Below are positions 29,210 to 39,112 of a stretch of DNA of 64,000 nucleotides, in pieces. The notes under the pieces were generated by a model. The model ran no database searches and was not told where the DNA came from. It was given only the letters and a program-made list of their open reading frames with translations. A program made the translations under genes and the position numbers. The DNA is from Xanthocytophaga agilis (GTDB lineage: Bacteria > Bacteroidota > Bacteroidia > Cytophagales > 172606-1), in the NCBI RefSeq assembly GCF_030068605.1, contig NZ_JASJOU010000017.1, forward strand, positions 62,001 through 126,000, given 5' to 3'. The number at the start of each line of letters is the position of its first letter. Within the stretch, counting starts at the first letter, position 1.

Positions 29210-32200
29210 TTAGAAGCTTACATCCAAACCAACGGCGATGACACGGCTGTTCGGATAGCTACGCCCCGCAATGGCAGAGTAATTGGAAAAAGACAAATTA
29301 TTACTGAATTGAGTAAATTCAGGATCAATACCCAATCGGCGATAGCGCTGAGGCACCCAGGTAAGTAAATTCTGTCCAGACACATAAATACGTGCTGAGC
29401 CTACACTTATCTTATTTAGCCATTCCTTCGGAAATGAGTAACCAACTTGTAAGTTTTTCACCCGTAAGTAGCGCGTATCGTATAACCAATAATCCGAATA
29501 CACTACATTGTTGCTATTGGCTGCTACAGTAGCTGTCAGACGTGGATATGTAGCATCCGGATTGGTAGGGGTCCAGCGATCTTTGTGTTGCACATATAGA
29601 TGTTCTTCGTTATTATGAAAAGCTTCCACTGCATCACCACGCAAATACTGCGAGCGCTGACCAACACCTTGTAAGAAGATCGTCAGATCAATGCCTTTGT
29701 AATTTGCACGGTAGGTAAAGCCATATGTATATCGCGGAAACGGATTACCCATAACAAACCGATCATTGGCGTCAATCACCCCATCCCCATTTTTATCAAC
29801 AAACTTAATATCACCAGGTTGTGGTTGTCCATTCTGTGCAAAAGGCTGAGATGCTGAGTTCTGGATTTGCTCATAGGTTTGGAACAATCCATCGCTTTTA
29901 TACATGTAGTACGAGGAAATAGGAAATCTTTCGCGCTGAATGGTACGAGAATCCACCTCAGTAATGTTATCAGCACCTATTTTCTGAATGGTATTAAAGT
30001 TGTCTGCCAGATTAGCGGAGAACGAGTGTTTCACTGGCCCTGTCACCAAATTGTAAGTAGCCGCAATTTCCCAACCCCGGTTGAGCACTGATGCAAAGTT
30101 TTGCACAGGCGACCCTTGTCCGAATGTACCTGGAACTACAGGAGAATAGTAAATCCCTTCATTGAGTGCCCGGTAATAATCTACCGAAAGTGTCAGACTG
30201 TTTTTTAAAAGCTCAAAGTCAGCCCCAACACTTGTATTGGTTACTGAAGCCCATTGTAGCTCAGGATTATATGACTGAATATCCACACCTCCCACACTTA
30301 CATTATTAAAAGTATAGGCACCACTTACGGGTGATATACGAGGAATGAACAGATAGCCACCAATACCTGAGTTACCCACTTTGCCGTAAGAAGCACGCAA
30401 TTTAACAGTTCCAAAGCGGTCTGCAATATCTCCCATAAATGGCTCACTGGTCAATCGCCAGGCAACTGACGCTGCCGGGTAAAATAACCAACGGTTTTGA
30501 GGAGCCAGCTTGGAAGATCCATCATAACGCCAGGTAAACTCAAACAGGTAACGGTCAGCATACCCATAATTCAAACGGCCAAAAACGGAATTCAATACAG
30601 CCAATTGGGGGTTTGCCATACGTGCATAATCTACTATGCCTCCCTGAATCTGTCCTCCAGTATTTCGTAGAAAATCTCCCTGCAATACCAGTGAATTATT
30701 CAAAGGCACACCATTCAACTGACGGGAATAAAGTTCAGGATAAAATATTCCATTTGCACTAAAGCTACCTGATGAAGAATAATCACTCCGATAGCCTGCC
30801 AGTAATTTAGCAGTATGTTTACCTATCTGTTTTTCATACTCACCTGTGAAATAAATATTGGTATTATAGTCTCTCCAGGCTTGCTTCACCTGCTCGTTGT
30901 TTCGTGGCGGATCAGACGGATAGGGTGAACTATACGTAAATGCTCGAATTTGTGTCTGCTGATTATACTGGAAGAAATTTCCAGACATATTCATATTAAA
31001 ACGTAATCCTTCCAGTGGAGTAAGTGTAGCATCCAGTGTACCTACCAGGTTATCCGTTTCCATCAGATTAAATCCACCTTGAGATAATAAGGCTAGGTTG
31101 TTGTTGGACAGACTGGCAGTGGTAGGAAATGTACCATCTTCATTCACTAATGGATAGATACGAGGTGTCCGCAAGGCATCACGAATAATATTTCCCATTG
31201 AAAATGGGGTGCTACGGGTAGCTGCTCTAGCATAAGCAGTATTCACTGTTATCGAGAGCATCTTATTGATTTGTGTAGTTAGATTCAGACGGGCATTGTA
31301 TCGTTTGTAGTAAAACTCATTGCCAGCATCACGCACATATTTGTTATTGAGCATGTTATCCTGATCCAGATAACCAAATGAAGCCAGATAGGTAGTATTT
31401 TTTCCACCACCACTCACCGTTAGATCGTGTTTGATCTGAGGAGCATTTTTACGAAACTCTTCATCGAGCATCCAGGGATAGGAGCCTCTGTCACGTTGCG
31501 CCTGAATCTGCTGAGGAGAAAACTGAGGAGCCAGACCACTATTTACCAATGCTTCGTTTTTCAGCGTCATAAACTCCCATCCTTCTACGGCTTTGGGCAA
31601 TGTAGTTGGATTTTGCCAGCCAATCAGTGTGCTGTATCGAACGGTGGGTTTCTGATCTGTTTTTCCTCGTTTGGTTGTAACCAATACCACGCCATTCCCA
31701 GCCTGTGAACCATAAATAGCAGCGGAAGAAGCATCTTTCAGAATAGTAATGTTTTCAATATCATTTGGATTCAGATTGGCCATTCCCAAACTTCCTGCAA
31801 TGAGTCCATCAATGATAATGAGTGGTTCATTGTTGGATGAAAAAGATCCCACACCACGAATATTAAATACGGGTACAGATCCAGGCTCAGCGGTATTTTG
31901 CTGAATAGTCACGTTAGCTGCCAACCCTTGCATAGCCTGATACGCGTTGGTGGTTGGACGATTCTCAATATCTGTTTTTCCAAGTGTAGCTACTGAAGAA
32001 GTTAGGTTTTTCCGTTGCTGAGTACCGTATCCTACCACTACCACTTCACTAAGTGACTGAATATCTGGAAGTAGCGTAACATCAATCTTTGTACGGCCAG
32101 AAATAGCCACTTCTTCGGACACATAGCCAATAAAGGAAAACACTAATACACCATTCGCCTGGCTGTCAGGCACTTTTAGCGTATATGAACCATCTACGGT

Positions 32201-32794
32201 AGTAGACGCACCTATGGTCGTGCCTTTAATAGAAACACTTACCCCAGGCATTCCTTCTCCATTTTCGCTGGTAACTTTTCCTGTAATGGTAATATCTGCA
32301 AATTGTGAACGGGTAGCATTAAGCCGAGCTTCCAGGGAATTGAGCATTTCACCAGGCAATATGGTGTGTGCCTGATCATTAGCCTTAGACTCTGCATTTC
32401 CTTTTAGAATAATTTTGTCTTTCAGAATCTCAAATGTAAACCCAAACTTTCCAGACAACTCATTGAGAACTTCGTTTAATTGCTTTTGCTGTATATGCAA
32501 GCTGATGCGTTGTGTAGTATTTATCTCATCATTTGAGTAGACAAACACAAAATGACTTTGCTTCTCAATTCTGTCAAATATCGAACTTAACTTTTCATTG
32601 GATACTTGTAGAGTAATGGTAGATTCCTGTAATGGTGTATTACCTTGTAGCGTTATACTACTTTGACTATACTTTCGCAAGGGTGCCGATGAGGCTATCT
32701 GTGCATGTGTGGTCAGCAAGCCAAAACCCAGAAAACACCCAAACCAGCTGCACCGGAGTAAGTGATAACGGGGATGAGTAGAAAATTGTAGCAT
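29210..32794 (-). CDS. SusC-type TonB-dependent transporter with N-terminal STN signalling domain
   Basis: 1194 residues. After a signal (about 1-32) comes an STN (secretin/TonB N-terminal) domain at about 50-130 (LQVSNEKLSSIFDRIEKQSH, LHIQQKQLNEVLNELS). A carboxypeptidase-regulatory-like domain follows (ITGKVTSENGEGMPGVSVSI), then LSEVVVVGYGTQQRKN, the plug (IIDGLIAGSLGMANLNP, TILKDASSAAIYGSQAGNG) and the barrel. The STN domain is about 160 residues extra compared with the SusC at 1263. It marks transporters that signal substrate arrival to a FecR-type anti-sigma factor, which is the gene just upstream. Predicted import: mannan oligosaccharides, from the GH76/GH92 neighbours. Confidence 0.96.
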   Translation of the reverse strand: MLQFSTHPRYHLLRCSWFGCFLGFGLLTTHAQIASSAPLRKYSQSSITLQGNTPLQESTITLQVSNEKLSSIFDRIEKQSHFVFVYSNDEINTTQRISLHIQQKQLNEVLNELSGKFGFTFEILKDKIILKGNAESKANDQAHTILPGEMLNSLEARLNATRSQFADITITGKVTSENGEGMPGVSVSIKGTTIGASTTVDGSYTLKVPDSQANGVLVFSFIGYVSEEVAISGRTKIDVTLLPDIQSLSEVVVVGYGTQQRKNLTSSVATLGKTDIENRPTTNAYQAMQGLAANVTIQQNTAEPGSVPVFNIRGVGSFSSNNEPLIIIDGLIAGSLGMANLNPNDIENITILKDASSAAIYGSQAGNGVVLVTTKRGKTDQKPTVRYSTLIGWQNPTTLPKAVEGWEFMTLKNEALVNSGLAPQFSPQQIQAQRDRGSYPWMLDEEFRKNAPQIKHDLTVSGGGKNTTYLASFGYLDQDNMLNNKYVRDAGNEFYYKRYNARLNLTTQINKMLSITVNTAYARAATRSTPFSMGNIIRDALRTPRIYPLVNEDGTFPTTASLSNNNLALLSQGGFNLMETDNLVGTLDATLTPLEGLRFNMNMSGNFFQYNQQTQIRAFTYSSPYPSDPPRNNEQVKQAWRDYNTNIYFTGEYEKQIGKHTAKLLAGYRSDYSSSGSFSANGIFYPELYSRQLNGVPLNNSLVLQGDFLRNTGGQIQGGIVDYARMANPQLAVLNSVFGRLNYGYADRYLFEFTWRYDGSSKLAPQNRWLFYPAASVAWRLTSEPFMGDIADRFGTVKLRASYGKVGNSGIGGYLFIPRISPVSGAYTFNNVSVGGVDIQSYNPELQWASVTNTSVGADFELLKNSLTLSVDYYRALNEGIYYSPVVPGTFGQGSPVQNFASVLNRGWEIAATYNLVTGPVKHSFSANLADNFNTIQKIGADNITEVDSRTIQRERFPISSYYMYKSDGLFQTYEQIQNSASQPFAQNGQPQPGDIKFVDKNGDGVIDANDRFVMGNPFPRYTYGFTYRANYKGIDLTIFLQGVGQRSQYLRGDAVEAFHNNEEHLYVQHKDRWTPTNPDATYPRLTATVAANSNNVVYSDYWLYDTRYLRVKNLQVGYSFPKEWLNKISVGSARIYVSGQNLLTWVPQRYRRLGIDPEFTQFSNNLSFSNYSAIAGRSYPNSRVIAVGLDVSF

Positions 32795-32895
32795 CTTTCG
32801 TAAGGATTAAGAAGTGATTTTTAAGTAGAGCAACTTTGAAGAGTTGTCTTTTAGCAATGATATCTCATACTTTAATGAAATTCTCTTCGTATGTC

Positions 32896-33963
32896 TCATT
32901 GGTCTGTTTCTTCAGATATACCAGGCTGCTTGGGATTTTCACCAATCACCAGTTCTTCATTGGTAATCTGATAGTTAAAATCCCTGGTTTTAGAGAGATA
33001 GAACATGATTTCTTCCAATGTATTATTGGAAAATGCTCCTGTAAGCCGATACTTTTTAGGCCCTTCGCTGCGGAAAATGACTTTCTTACCAAAGTTACGT
33101 GCTAGCTGCTGTGCAATCTCCTCCAGTGTCATCGACTTGAAAATCAAGCGACCCTCAATCCAGGCTTTATCGTCAGTACTCTGGGTAGCCTGTGTAATAA
33201 GTCTACCTGAGCGAAAGCTATAAAGAGCCTTCTGATTGGGTGTAAGAAAAACTGTATCACTGGTTAACTGTGTTACTGCTTTGGGAATGAAAGCCACCTT
33301 TCCGGTAGCTACCGAGGTTTCAATCTTGTCTTCATCTTCGTATGCACGAATGTTAAACGAGGTACCCAGTACCCGCACTGTACCCTGCGTCAGGTGAATA
33401 ATAAAAGGCTTGGAAGGATTTCTCCGAATGTCAAAGAAGGCTTCTCCATACAGATGTACTTCCCGTGTTTTTTCATTAAATGCCTGTGGATAGGTTATCC
33501 GACTATCGGCATTGAGCCATATCTTACTACCATCTGGCAATTCAATGGTACTTCTTACCCCTTTCGCATTTTTCTTTTCAATCAAAGAAATATGACTACC
33601 CAAATTACTATATTGATATCCTACCCATGCGCTAACCAATATAAGTCCGATAATAGCAGCAGCTGATAGCCATTTCCACACTGACCATGGAGATTTGCCT
33701 ATCACAAGTATATTATCATTCTCTTCTGAAGGCTCTCCTTCAGCTGGTAAATCGCGAATCTGACCTAGTACTTTTTGCAACGACACTTCTACATTAACCG
33801 TGCTGGTTTGTGTACGGTCGTTCCAGAATTGCTCAAGTAACTGTAGCTTCTGCACCATTGCCGGATAAAGTATCAGCAATGATTCCAGTTCAGTTGATTC
33901 GTCAGAGGTAAGGGTACCCGCAAGTTTTCGGGTAAAGAGATAAAGTATTCGTTCTTCGTTCAT
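32896..33963 (-). CDS. FecR-family anti-sigma factor
   Basis: 355 residues. A cytoplasmic N-terminal anti-sigma region (about 1-90) precedes one transmembrane helix (about 97-117, WLSAAAIIGLILVSAWVGY). The periplasmic FecR domain follows (IELPDGSKIWLNADSRITYP, EVHLYGEAFFDIRRNPSKPF, VLGTSFNIRAY) with a C-terminal STN-like domain (KSMTLEEIAQQLARNFGKKV to FNYQITNEELVIG). It passes the signal from the STN domain of SusC, encoded 101 bases downstream, to the ECF sigma factor upstream. The arrangement sigma-FecR-SusC is the standard transenvelope regulation of Bacteroidota loci. Confidence 0.95.
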   Translation of the reverse strand: MNEERILYLFTRKLAGTLTSDESTELESLLILYPAMVQKLQLLEQFWNDRTQTSTVNVEVSLQKVLGQIRDLPAEGEPSEENDNILVIGKSPWSVWKWLSAAAIIGLILVSAWVGYQYSNLGSHISLIEKKNAKGVRSTIELPDGSKIWLNADSRITYPQAFNEKTREVHLYGEAFFDIRRNPSKPFIIHLTQGTVRVLGTSFNIRAYEDEDKIETSVATGKVAFIPKAVTQLTSDTVFLTPNQKALYSFRSGRLITQATQSTDDKAWIEGRLIFKSMTLEEIAQQLARNFGKKVIFRSEGPKKYRLTGAFSNNTLEEIMFYLSKTRDFNYQITNEELVIGENPKQPGISEETDQ

Positions 33964-34039
33964 ACTAAGGTAAATGGCGGACGTCCATTAGTATAGACAG
34001 GGAAACGAAGAAGATTACTTACAAGCAGTCGAAAAAAAA

Positions 34040-34690
34040 TTAAAGAAAATCCAAAAATAGTATCAAAAGTACAATAGAACCTTCTGGAGGCAGTATAGAC
34101 GGAGAACCAGGCAGCTTAGACGACTTTGTATTGGTATCCATATAATTACCCAACACCTTGTGCAATTTTTTCATAGCCCGAAATAGCTGAGTTTCTACAG
34201 TACGAGGAGACAGATCCAGTATTTCTGCTACCTGTTTGTAACTCATACCTTCTTCTTTGATAAGTTTAAAAACGGTACGGCACTGATCAGGTAGTTCCTC
34301 AACGGCTTGCATGAGCAATTCATAAATTTCACGCCATTCCAGTATCTTTTCAGGATCGTCTGTGTTGACAATCTCAATCTCACCACTTTCAGGCTCGAGT
34401 GAAATGTGAAAAGGAGAATGCTGAGACAGGTAATTAAGAGATCGGTTACGAGCAGATACAAACAGATATGTTTCCAGATTCTGAATTTTAAGTACTTCGC
34501 TACGACGATGCCACAATTTTAGCATGATGTCATTTACCAATTCCTCGGCTGTTTCCCGACTGTGAACATACATCTTGGTAAACTGGAACAAACGCATAAA
34601 AAACAAACGGTACAAAGCGGCAAAAGCTTCCTGGTCGTTATTGCAGAGTCGTTCCTGCAAATCTCTGATTTGTATCGCGTTAAGTTTCAT
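34040..34690 (-). CDS. ECF RNA polymerase sigma factor
   Basis: 216 residues from MKLNAIQIRDLQERLC; an upstream ATG adds ten odd residues and is not chosen. Region 2: AFAALYRLFFMRLFQFTKMY and AEELVNDIMLKLWHRRSEV, then LETYLFVSARNRSLNYLS. Region 4: LPDQCRTVFKLIKEEGMSY, KQVAEILDLSPRTVETQLFR. A C-terminal tail with a hydrophobic end (SIVLLILFLDFL) is a little longer than usual. It should be released by FecR when SusC senses substrate and then switch on the SusC-to-GH92 genes. It is divergent from the molybdenum hydroxylase genes starting at 34940. Confidence 0.95.
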   Translation of the reverse strand: MKLNAIQIRDLQERLCNNDQEAFAALYRLFFMRLFQFTKMYVHSRETAEELVNDIMLKLWHRRSEVLKIQNLETYLFVSARNRSLNYLSQHSPFHISLEPESGEIEIVNTDDPEKILEWREIYELLMQAVEELPDQCRTVFKLIKEEGMSYKQVAEILDLSPRTVETQLFRAMKKLHKVLGNYMDTNTKSSKLPGSPSILPPEGSIVLLILFLDFL

Positions 34691-34846
34691 ATGCAGCCAA
34701 AGACAAACGAATTGTATCAACTAAAACGCTGCAATATCTCTAAAATAAAATTAAAAATGGAAATAATTGCATAAAATCTATTTCACTACATTTCTCATCC
34801 TAGAATCCTGACAGCTTTTTAGCATCTTCTTCTAACTCAATAGTTT

Positions 34847-34873
34847 GAAAATCATAGCTTATTGTTTGATTTC
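34847..34873. promoter_or_regulatory. Possible regulator half-sites upstream of the 2Fe-2S subunit gene
   Basis: GAAAATCATA (34847-34856) and, on the other strand, GAAATCAAAC (34864-34873 read in reverse) resemble the 13-bp ACGAAAATCAAAC sites found upstream of xdhC and the aldo/keto reductase. The spaced GTTTGA repeats (34843 and 34864) are 21 bases apart. It is a weaker match than the other two sites. Confidence 0.35.
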
Positions 34874-34939
34874 TGTAAGGTTAAAACCTATCAGAGAAGT
34901 ACTTTTATAGTACCCTATCTATTTATCAAACAAGTAATT

Positions 34940-35395
34940 ATGGCTAAGTTTAGTCTGAAAATTAATGGAAAAATCCGACAGGTAGATCTTGATCCTACTA
35001 CGCCTGTCCTTTGGGTTTTGCGAGATCATCTGAATTTGCCAGGCACCAAGTATGGCTGTGGCATCGGAATGTGTGGAGCATGCACTGTTCATTTGGATGG
35101 AGTGGCCGTTCGTTCCTGCCAACTCCCGGTCTCCGTAGTAAACAAACAGGAAGTTACAACGATTGAGGGATTGTCTGTTACGGGTGATCATCCTGTACAA
35201 CAAGCCTGGATTGACCACGATGTGGCTCAGTGTGGGTATTGCCAGACTGGTCAGATTATGAGTGCAGCGGCATTATTGAAAAGTAATCCCAATCCTACCG
35301 ATGAAGAGATAGAAACCTCTATGAGTGGCAATATCTGCCGTTGCGGTACATATCTGCGTATTCGGGAAGCCATTAAATCAGCTGCTAAAAAATAG
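34940..35395 (+). CDS. 2Fe-2S subunit of a molybdenum hydroxylase (isoquinoline 1-oxidoreductase alpha-like)
   Basis: 151 residues from [14 protein letters not shown]; 78 bases of open frame upstream are rejected because they lack family similarity. The plant-type cluster cysteines are Cys40, Cys45, Cys48 and Cys60 ([17 protein letters not shown]). The second cluster is bound by the helical half ([11 protein letters not shown] and [11 protein letters not shown]). It passes electrons from the molybdenum cofactor in the large subunit (next gene) to an acceptor. The pair IorA/IorB oxidises N-heterocycles or aldehydes; the substrate is not deducible. Confidence 0.93.
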   Translation: MAKFSLKINGKIRQVDLDPTTPVLWVLRDHLNLPGTKYGCGIGMCGACTVHLDGVAVRSCQLPVSVVNKQEVTTIEGLSVTGDHPVQQAWIDHDVAQCGYCQTGQIMSAAALLKSNPNPTDEEIETSMSGNICRCGTYLRIREAIKSAAKK

Positions 35396-35432
35396 TTTTA
35401 TAGTCTTGCATTTTGCTCATAATCGAAAAAAG

Positions 35433-37673
35433 ATGGAAAATACATATAGCAGGCGTTCCTTTCTGAAATCTTCCTTACTCTCCAGTGGTGGCTTACTGTT
35501 AAGTTTTAGCTGGTTGTCAAGCTTTCGTTCTGCTGACAAAATGGAAGAATTACAGCTTTCCGAACAATGGAATCAACTAAGTGGATATATTAAAATTACC
35601 CCAGACAATGTGATCAAAATCATGTGTCCTAATCCAGAGTTTGGACAAAACGTAATGACCTCATTACCCATGATGATTACAGAGGAACTGGATGCAGACT
35701 GGAAAAATGTAGTGGTTGAGATCGCACCATTTGACTCTTCCCTGTATGCTCGCCAGTTTAGTGGAGGTAGCCAATCGGTACGGCAAGCCTGGAAGCCACT
35801 GCGTACAGTAGGAGGGGCTGCCCGTCAGATGTTGCAGCAAGCTGCTGCACAAGCCTGGGGTGTCCCAGTAAACGAAGTAATGACAAAAGCAGGTGTGTTG
35901 TCGCATGCAAGCGGAAAAACTGCTACGTATGGAGAGATGAGTAGCAAAGCAGCAGCGATTCCTGTACCCAAAGATGTTAAACTGAAAGAAGTGAAATCCT
36001 TTGACATTGTTCGCAAAGCACAGAAGAATGTTGAAGGAAAAAAAATAGTTACCGGCAAACCTTTGTTTGGTTTAGATTATCAGCAGGAAGGTATGCTCAT
36101 TGCGATGATGGTTCACCCACCTGCTTTTGGCATGCAGTTAAAATCGTTTGATGCGTCGCAAGCGCTAAAAATGCCAGGTATTACGGCAGCTTTCACCATT
36201 GATGTATTTCCGGATACCTATGCGAAGGAGAGTTTTGACACATGCTCCTTTAATGAACTGGTAGTTGTAGTGGGTAAAAGTACATGGGAGGTAATGAATG
36301 CCCGTAAAAAGGTGAAAGCTGAATGGACACTCACTCCTGAAAAGAAAGAAACTGTAAATTCATTTGGCCGTAAAGTCGAACAACTGGTTCCGGCCGGGCT
36401 TGAAAACACAAAGGGGCATCTGGAAAAAATGAAAGAGATGAGTGCTAAATCTGCCAAGCTTTTACGAAAAGACGGTGATCCGGAAACGGCTTTCAAAAAT
36501 GCGGCAAAAGTAATCGAACGCACGTACACAGCACCTTTTCTGGCTCATAATTGCATGGAGCCTATGAACTTCTTTGCCCATGTCACTACCGAAAAAGCAT
36601 TACTGGCCGGACCACTTCAGGCTCCCGAATTTGCAGAAAGAACTCTTTCAGCACGATTAGGCTTGCCAATAGATAAAATCGACATACAAATGACCCGGAT
36701 GGGTGGTGGTTTTGGACGCAGAGCCTATGATCATTATCTGGTAGAAGCCGCCTTGATTTCTCAGAAGGCGAAAGCACCTGTTAAACTCATCTATACCCGT
36801 GAAGATGATATGACCTATGGTATCTATCGCCCCATGTATACGGCCACTTATCGTGCAGCATTGGATGCCAATAAAAACCTGATAGCCTTTCATATCAAAG
36901 GAGGAGGTATTCCTGAACATCCGGTGCATGCCAACCGCTTTCCGGCTGGAGCCGTGGATCACTATATGGTTGAAGGTTGGGAGATTCCATCCAATATAAC
37001 TGTTGGAGCTTTTCGTGCTCCCGGCTCTAACTTTAATGCAGCAGCTGAACAATCGTTTTTAGACGAACTGGCAGAAGCAATGGGAAAAGATCCTATTGAG
37101 ATGCGTCTGGAACTATTGAAAAGGGCAAAGGAAAATCCGGTAGGAAAAAACAACGAATATGATGTGGATCGGTATGCAGCTGTTTTGCAATTATTGAGGG
37201 AAAAATCGGGTTGGGGAAAATCTGAAAACGGCAAATACGGTCGAGGCGTAGCAGCTTATTTTTGCCACAACTCGTATGCTGCTCATGTTGTAGATATGGT
37301 TATCAAAAATGGACAACCTTATGTCGAAAAAGTAACCAGCGTGGTAGATTGTGGCATTGTTGTCAATCCGGATGCTGCCACTAATATGGTACAGGGTGCC
37401 GTTGTAGATGGTATTGGCAATGCATTGTATGGGGCGTTGACTCACAAGGAAGGGGCTCCGGAACAGAGTAATTTTCATAATTACCGTATTATTCGCAATA
37501 ATGAAGCTCCTAAAAAAATAGAGGTTCACTTTATTCAGAGTGAAGTTGACCCTACAGGTTTGGGAGAGCCACCCTTTCCACCTGTATTTGGGGCTGTAGC
37601 CAACGCTTTGTACAAAAGCATAGGTAAACGATTTTATAACCAACCCTTCAGTACAGAGTTTTCCAATTCGTAG
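35433..37673 (+). CDS. Molybdopterin-binding subunit of a xanthine-dehydrogenase-family oxidoreductase (IorB-like)
   Basis: 746 residues from MENTYSRRSFLKSSLLSSGG, a twin-arginine signal, so the folded complex is exported to the periplasm. The first residues of the longer open frame are noncoding-like and overlap the partner gene. Aldehyde-oxidase/xanthine-dehydrogenase Mo-cofactor motifs include MTRMGGGFGRRAYDHY, PVKLIYTREDDMTYG, AFRAPGSNFNAAAEQSFLDE and GLGEPPFPPVFGAVANAL with the conserved Glu near the C-terminus. It begins 37 bases after the 2Fe-2S subunit stop, so the two are one operon. XdhC at 39113 should insert the sulfurated cofactor. The enzyme is of the isoquinoline-oxidoreductase subtype, which uses MCD rather than FAD-linked electron acceptors. 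Confidence 0.93.
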   Translation: MENTYSRRSFLKSSLLSSGGLLLSFSWLSSFRSADKMEELQLSEQWNQLSGYIKITPDNVIKIMCPNPEFGQNVMTSLPMMITEELDADWKNVVVEIAPFDSSLYARQFSGGSQSVRQAWKPLRTVGGAARQMLQQAAAQAWGVPVNEVMTKAGVLSHASGKTATYGEMSSKAAAIPVPKDVKLKEVKSFDIVRKAQKNVEGKKIVTGKPLFGLDYQQEGMLIAMMVHPPAFGMQLKSFDASQALKMPGITAAFTIDVFPDTYAKESFDTCSFNELVVVVGKSTWEVMNARKKVKAEWTLTPEKKETVNSFGRKVEQLVPAGLENTKGHLEKMKEMSAKSAKLLRKDGDPETAFKNAAKVIERTYTAPFLAHNCMEPMNFFAHVTTEKALLAGPLQAPEFAERTLSARLGLPIDKIDIQMTRMGGGFGRRAYDHYLVEAALISQKAKAPVKLIYTREDDMTYGIYRPMYTATYRAALDANKNLIAFHIKGGGIPEHPVHANRFPAGAVDHYMVEGWEIPSNITVGAFRAPGSNFNAAAEQSFLDELAEAMGKDPIEMRLELLKRAKENPVGKNNEYDVDRYAAVLQLLREKSGWGKSENGKYGRGVAAYFCHNSYAAHVVDMVIKNGQPYVEKVTSVVDCGIVVNPDAATNMVQGAVVDGIGNALYGALTHKEGAPEQSNFHNYRIIRNNEAPKKIEVHFIQSEVDPTGLGEPPFPPVFGAVANALYKSIGKRFYNQPFSTEFSNS

Positions 37674-37680
37674 AAAACAC

Positions 37681-37716
37681 ATCAGGATTCTGAATATAAT
37701 AATTCAGAATCCTGAT
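37681..37716 (+). terminator. 15-bp hairpin after the molybdenum hydroxylase genes
   Basis: ATCAGGATTCTGAAT (37681-37695) and ATTCAGAATCCTGAT (37702-37716) are exact reverse complements with a 6-base loop, 8 bases after the stop. No T run follows. It separates this operon from the minus-strand AraC gene. Confidence 0.65.
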
Positions 37717-37826
37717 AAAATCTATGTAGAAAGCTACTTAGCAGATACCCCCCCTTCTTCTCCTATGAATAAACAGACATCCCAATGCAACTGTAATCTA
37801 AAGTAGTATTCCAGGTAAATAGTTTG

Positions 37827-38726
37827 CTAACTATTTCTGAATCTGGAAGGATTGACACCTACATGTTGTTTAAAAAAGTTATCAAAATGGGTCACCTCCG
37901 GAAATCGTAATGCATAGGCAATTTCGGATATCTGCCAATTGCTGTGCTTTAAAAGAATCTTTGCTTCCTGCAAAATACGTTCGGCAATCAGGTGCGAAGT
38001 CGTTTTCTGAGTTATCATTTTAATTGCCCGATTCAAATGGTTCACATGGATATTGAGTTGATTGGCAAAATCAGAGGCTGCCCGCAACTTTACCTGCTGA
38101 TGGGCCTGATCAATCGGAAACTGTCGTTCCAGCAGTTCTAAAAATAGAGATACAATTCGTTGAGAGGCATTTAATTGTTGCTTTTCACTTCGGGCTGCGG
38201 GCTGTATTTTCATAGCAAAATGAATCAGTTCAAACACCAGATTGCGTAGCAGGTCATACTTGTGTGTATAATCTGAATGGATTTCTTCAAACATCCGTTC
38301 ATAGATTGCATGTACTCTGCTTACCTGTTCGTCAGTCAGTTCAAAGATATGTGTGCCCTCCGGTTGAAAAATGGTATACTGAGCCAGATCGCCAAACTGA
38401 TGAAAAAACTGCTGATTAAAAATACAGTAAAAACCCTGCCGGATATTGTCCAGATGTTCCCATTTATAGGGTATTTGAGGATTGGAAAAAGATAAAGCTT
38501 GTTTGTGTACTTCCACTACTTTATCAGCATAGTGCACCTTACTTTTACCAAAAACGAACATAATTTTATAATAGTCACGTCTTTTGTAGGGAATAGAAGT
38601 GGGTTGTCCTTCCACTAAAGGCTCTAAGCGAAACAGATTGAAATGCCCGATGCCATTACCTATACGAGCAGGCAATCGGTTAAACTTTTGCTTATATAAT
38701 TCTTCCAGGGTTTCTACCTTGTTCAT
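37827..38726 (-). CDS. AraC-family transcriptional regulator
   Basis: 299 residues. The N-terminal half is a cupin-like sensor (RRDYYKIMFVFGKSKVHYAD, ALSFSNPQIPYKWEHLDN). The C-terminal AraC double HTH has helix pairs in DFANQLNIHVNHLNRAIKMI and AYALRFPEVTHFDNFFKQHV, ending VGVNPSRFRNS. It lies between the molybdenum hydroxylase operon and xdhC, and paired 13-bp sites 21 bases apart, the spacing favoured by AraC dimers, lie before xdhC and the reductase. It is the natural candidate for binding them (inference). The likely inducer is an aldehyde or heterocycle. Confidence 0.92.
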   Translation of the reverse strand: MNKVETLEELYKQKFNRLPARIGNGIGHFNLFRLEPLVEGQPTSIPYKRRDYYKIMFVFGKSKVHYADKVVEVHKQALSFSNPQIPYKWEHLDNIRQGFYCIFNQQFFHQFGDLAQYTIFQPEGTHIFELTDEQVSRVHAIYERMFEEIHSDYTHKYDLLRNLVFELIHFAMKIQPAARSEKQQLNASQRIVSLFLELLERQFPIDQAHQQVKLRAASDFANQLNIHVNHLNRAIKMITQKTTSHLIAERILQEAKILLKHSNWQISEIAYALRFPEVTHFDNFFKQHVGVNPSRFRNS

Positions 38727-39112
38727 AGGATCAATGTTAAACTGTATAACAATAGTCTAGTGTAGCTGCAATGATCTCTGGAGTAATTGCTTATGTATGG
38801 CTAAAGCCCACATTGATTGTATGCCATAGAAAGATGGCAGTAGCTGGTTTATAAAGGTTTGGTTTCGGTTCATATCAGGTAGAAATTAAAAAGTGGTAAA
38901 ACAGCAGACTAAAGATCGTCAATCTATTTTACACTAATATATATTTTAGACAATCGACAAATTGCCCCTACGATATAACATTGGGTGCCTGTTTATCGCA
39001 GTTGGGCGAGAAAATAAGTTGTTTGTCGAAAGAATATCCGGTTTGCGGATAAGAGAAGGTAGGCCAGATTTATATTCTGGCATAAGGAGATACTGAGTGG
39101 GGTATACTTATT
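38727..39112. other. Intergenic region, 386 bases
   Basis: Upstream of the AraC gene and downstream of xdhC. AT-rich; nothing structured recognised. It should hold the AraC gene promoter. Confidence 0.4.
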
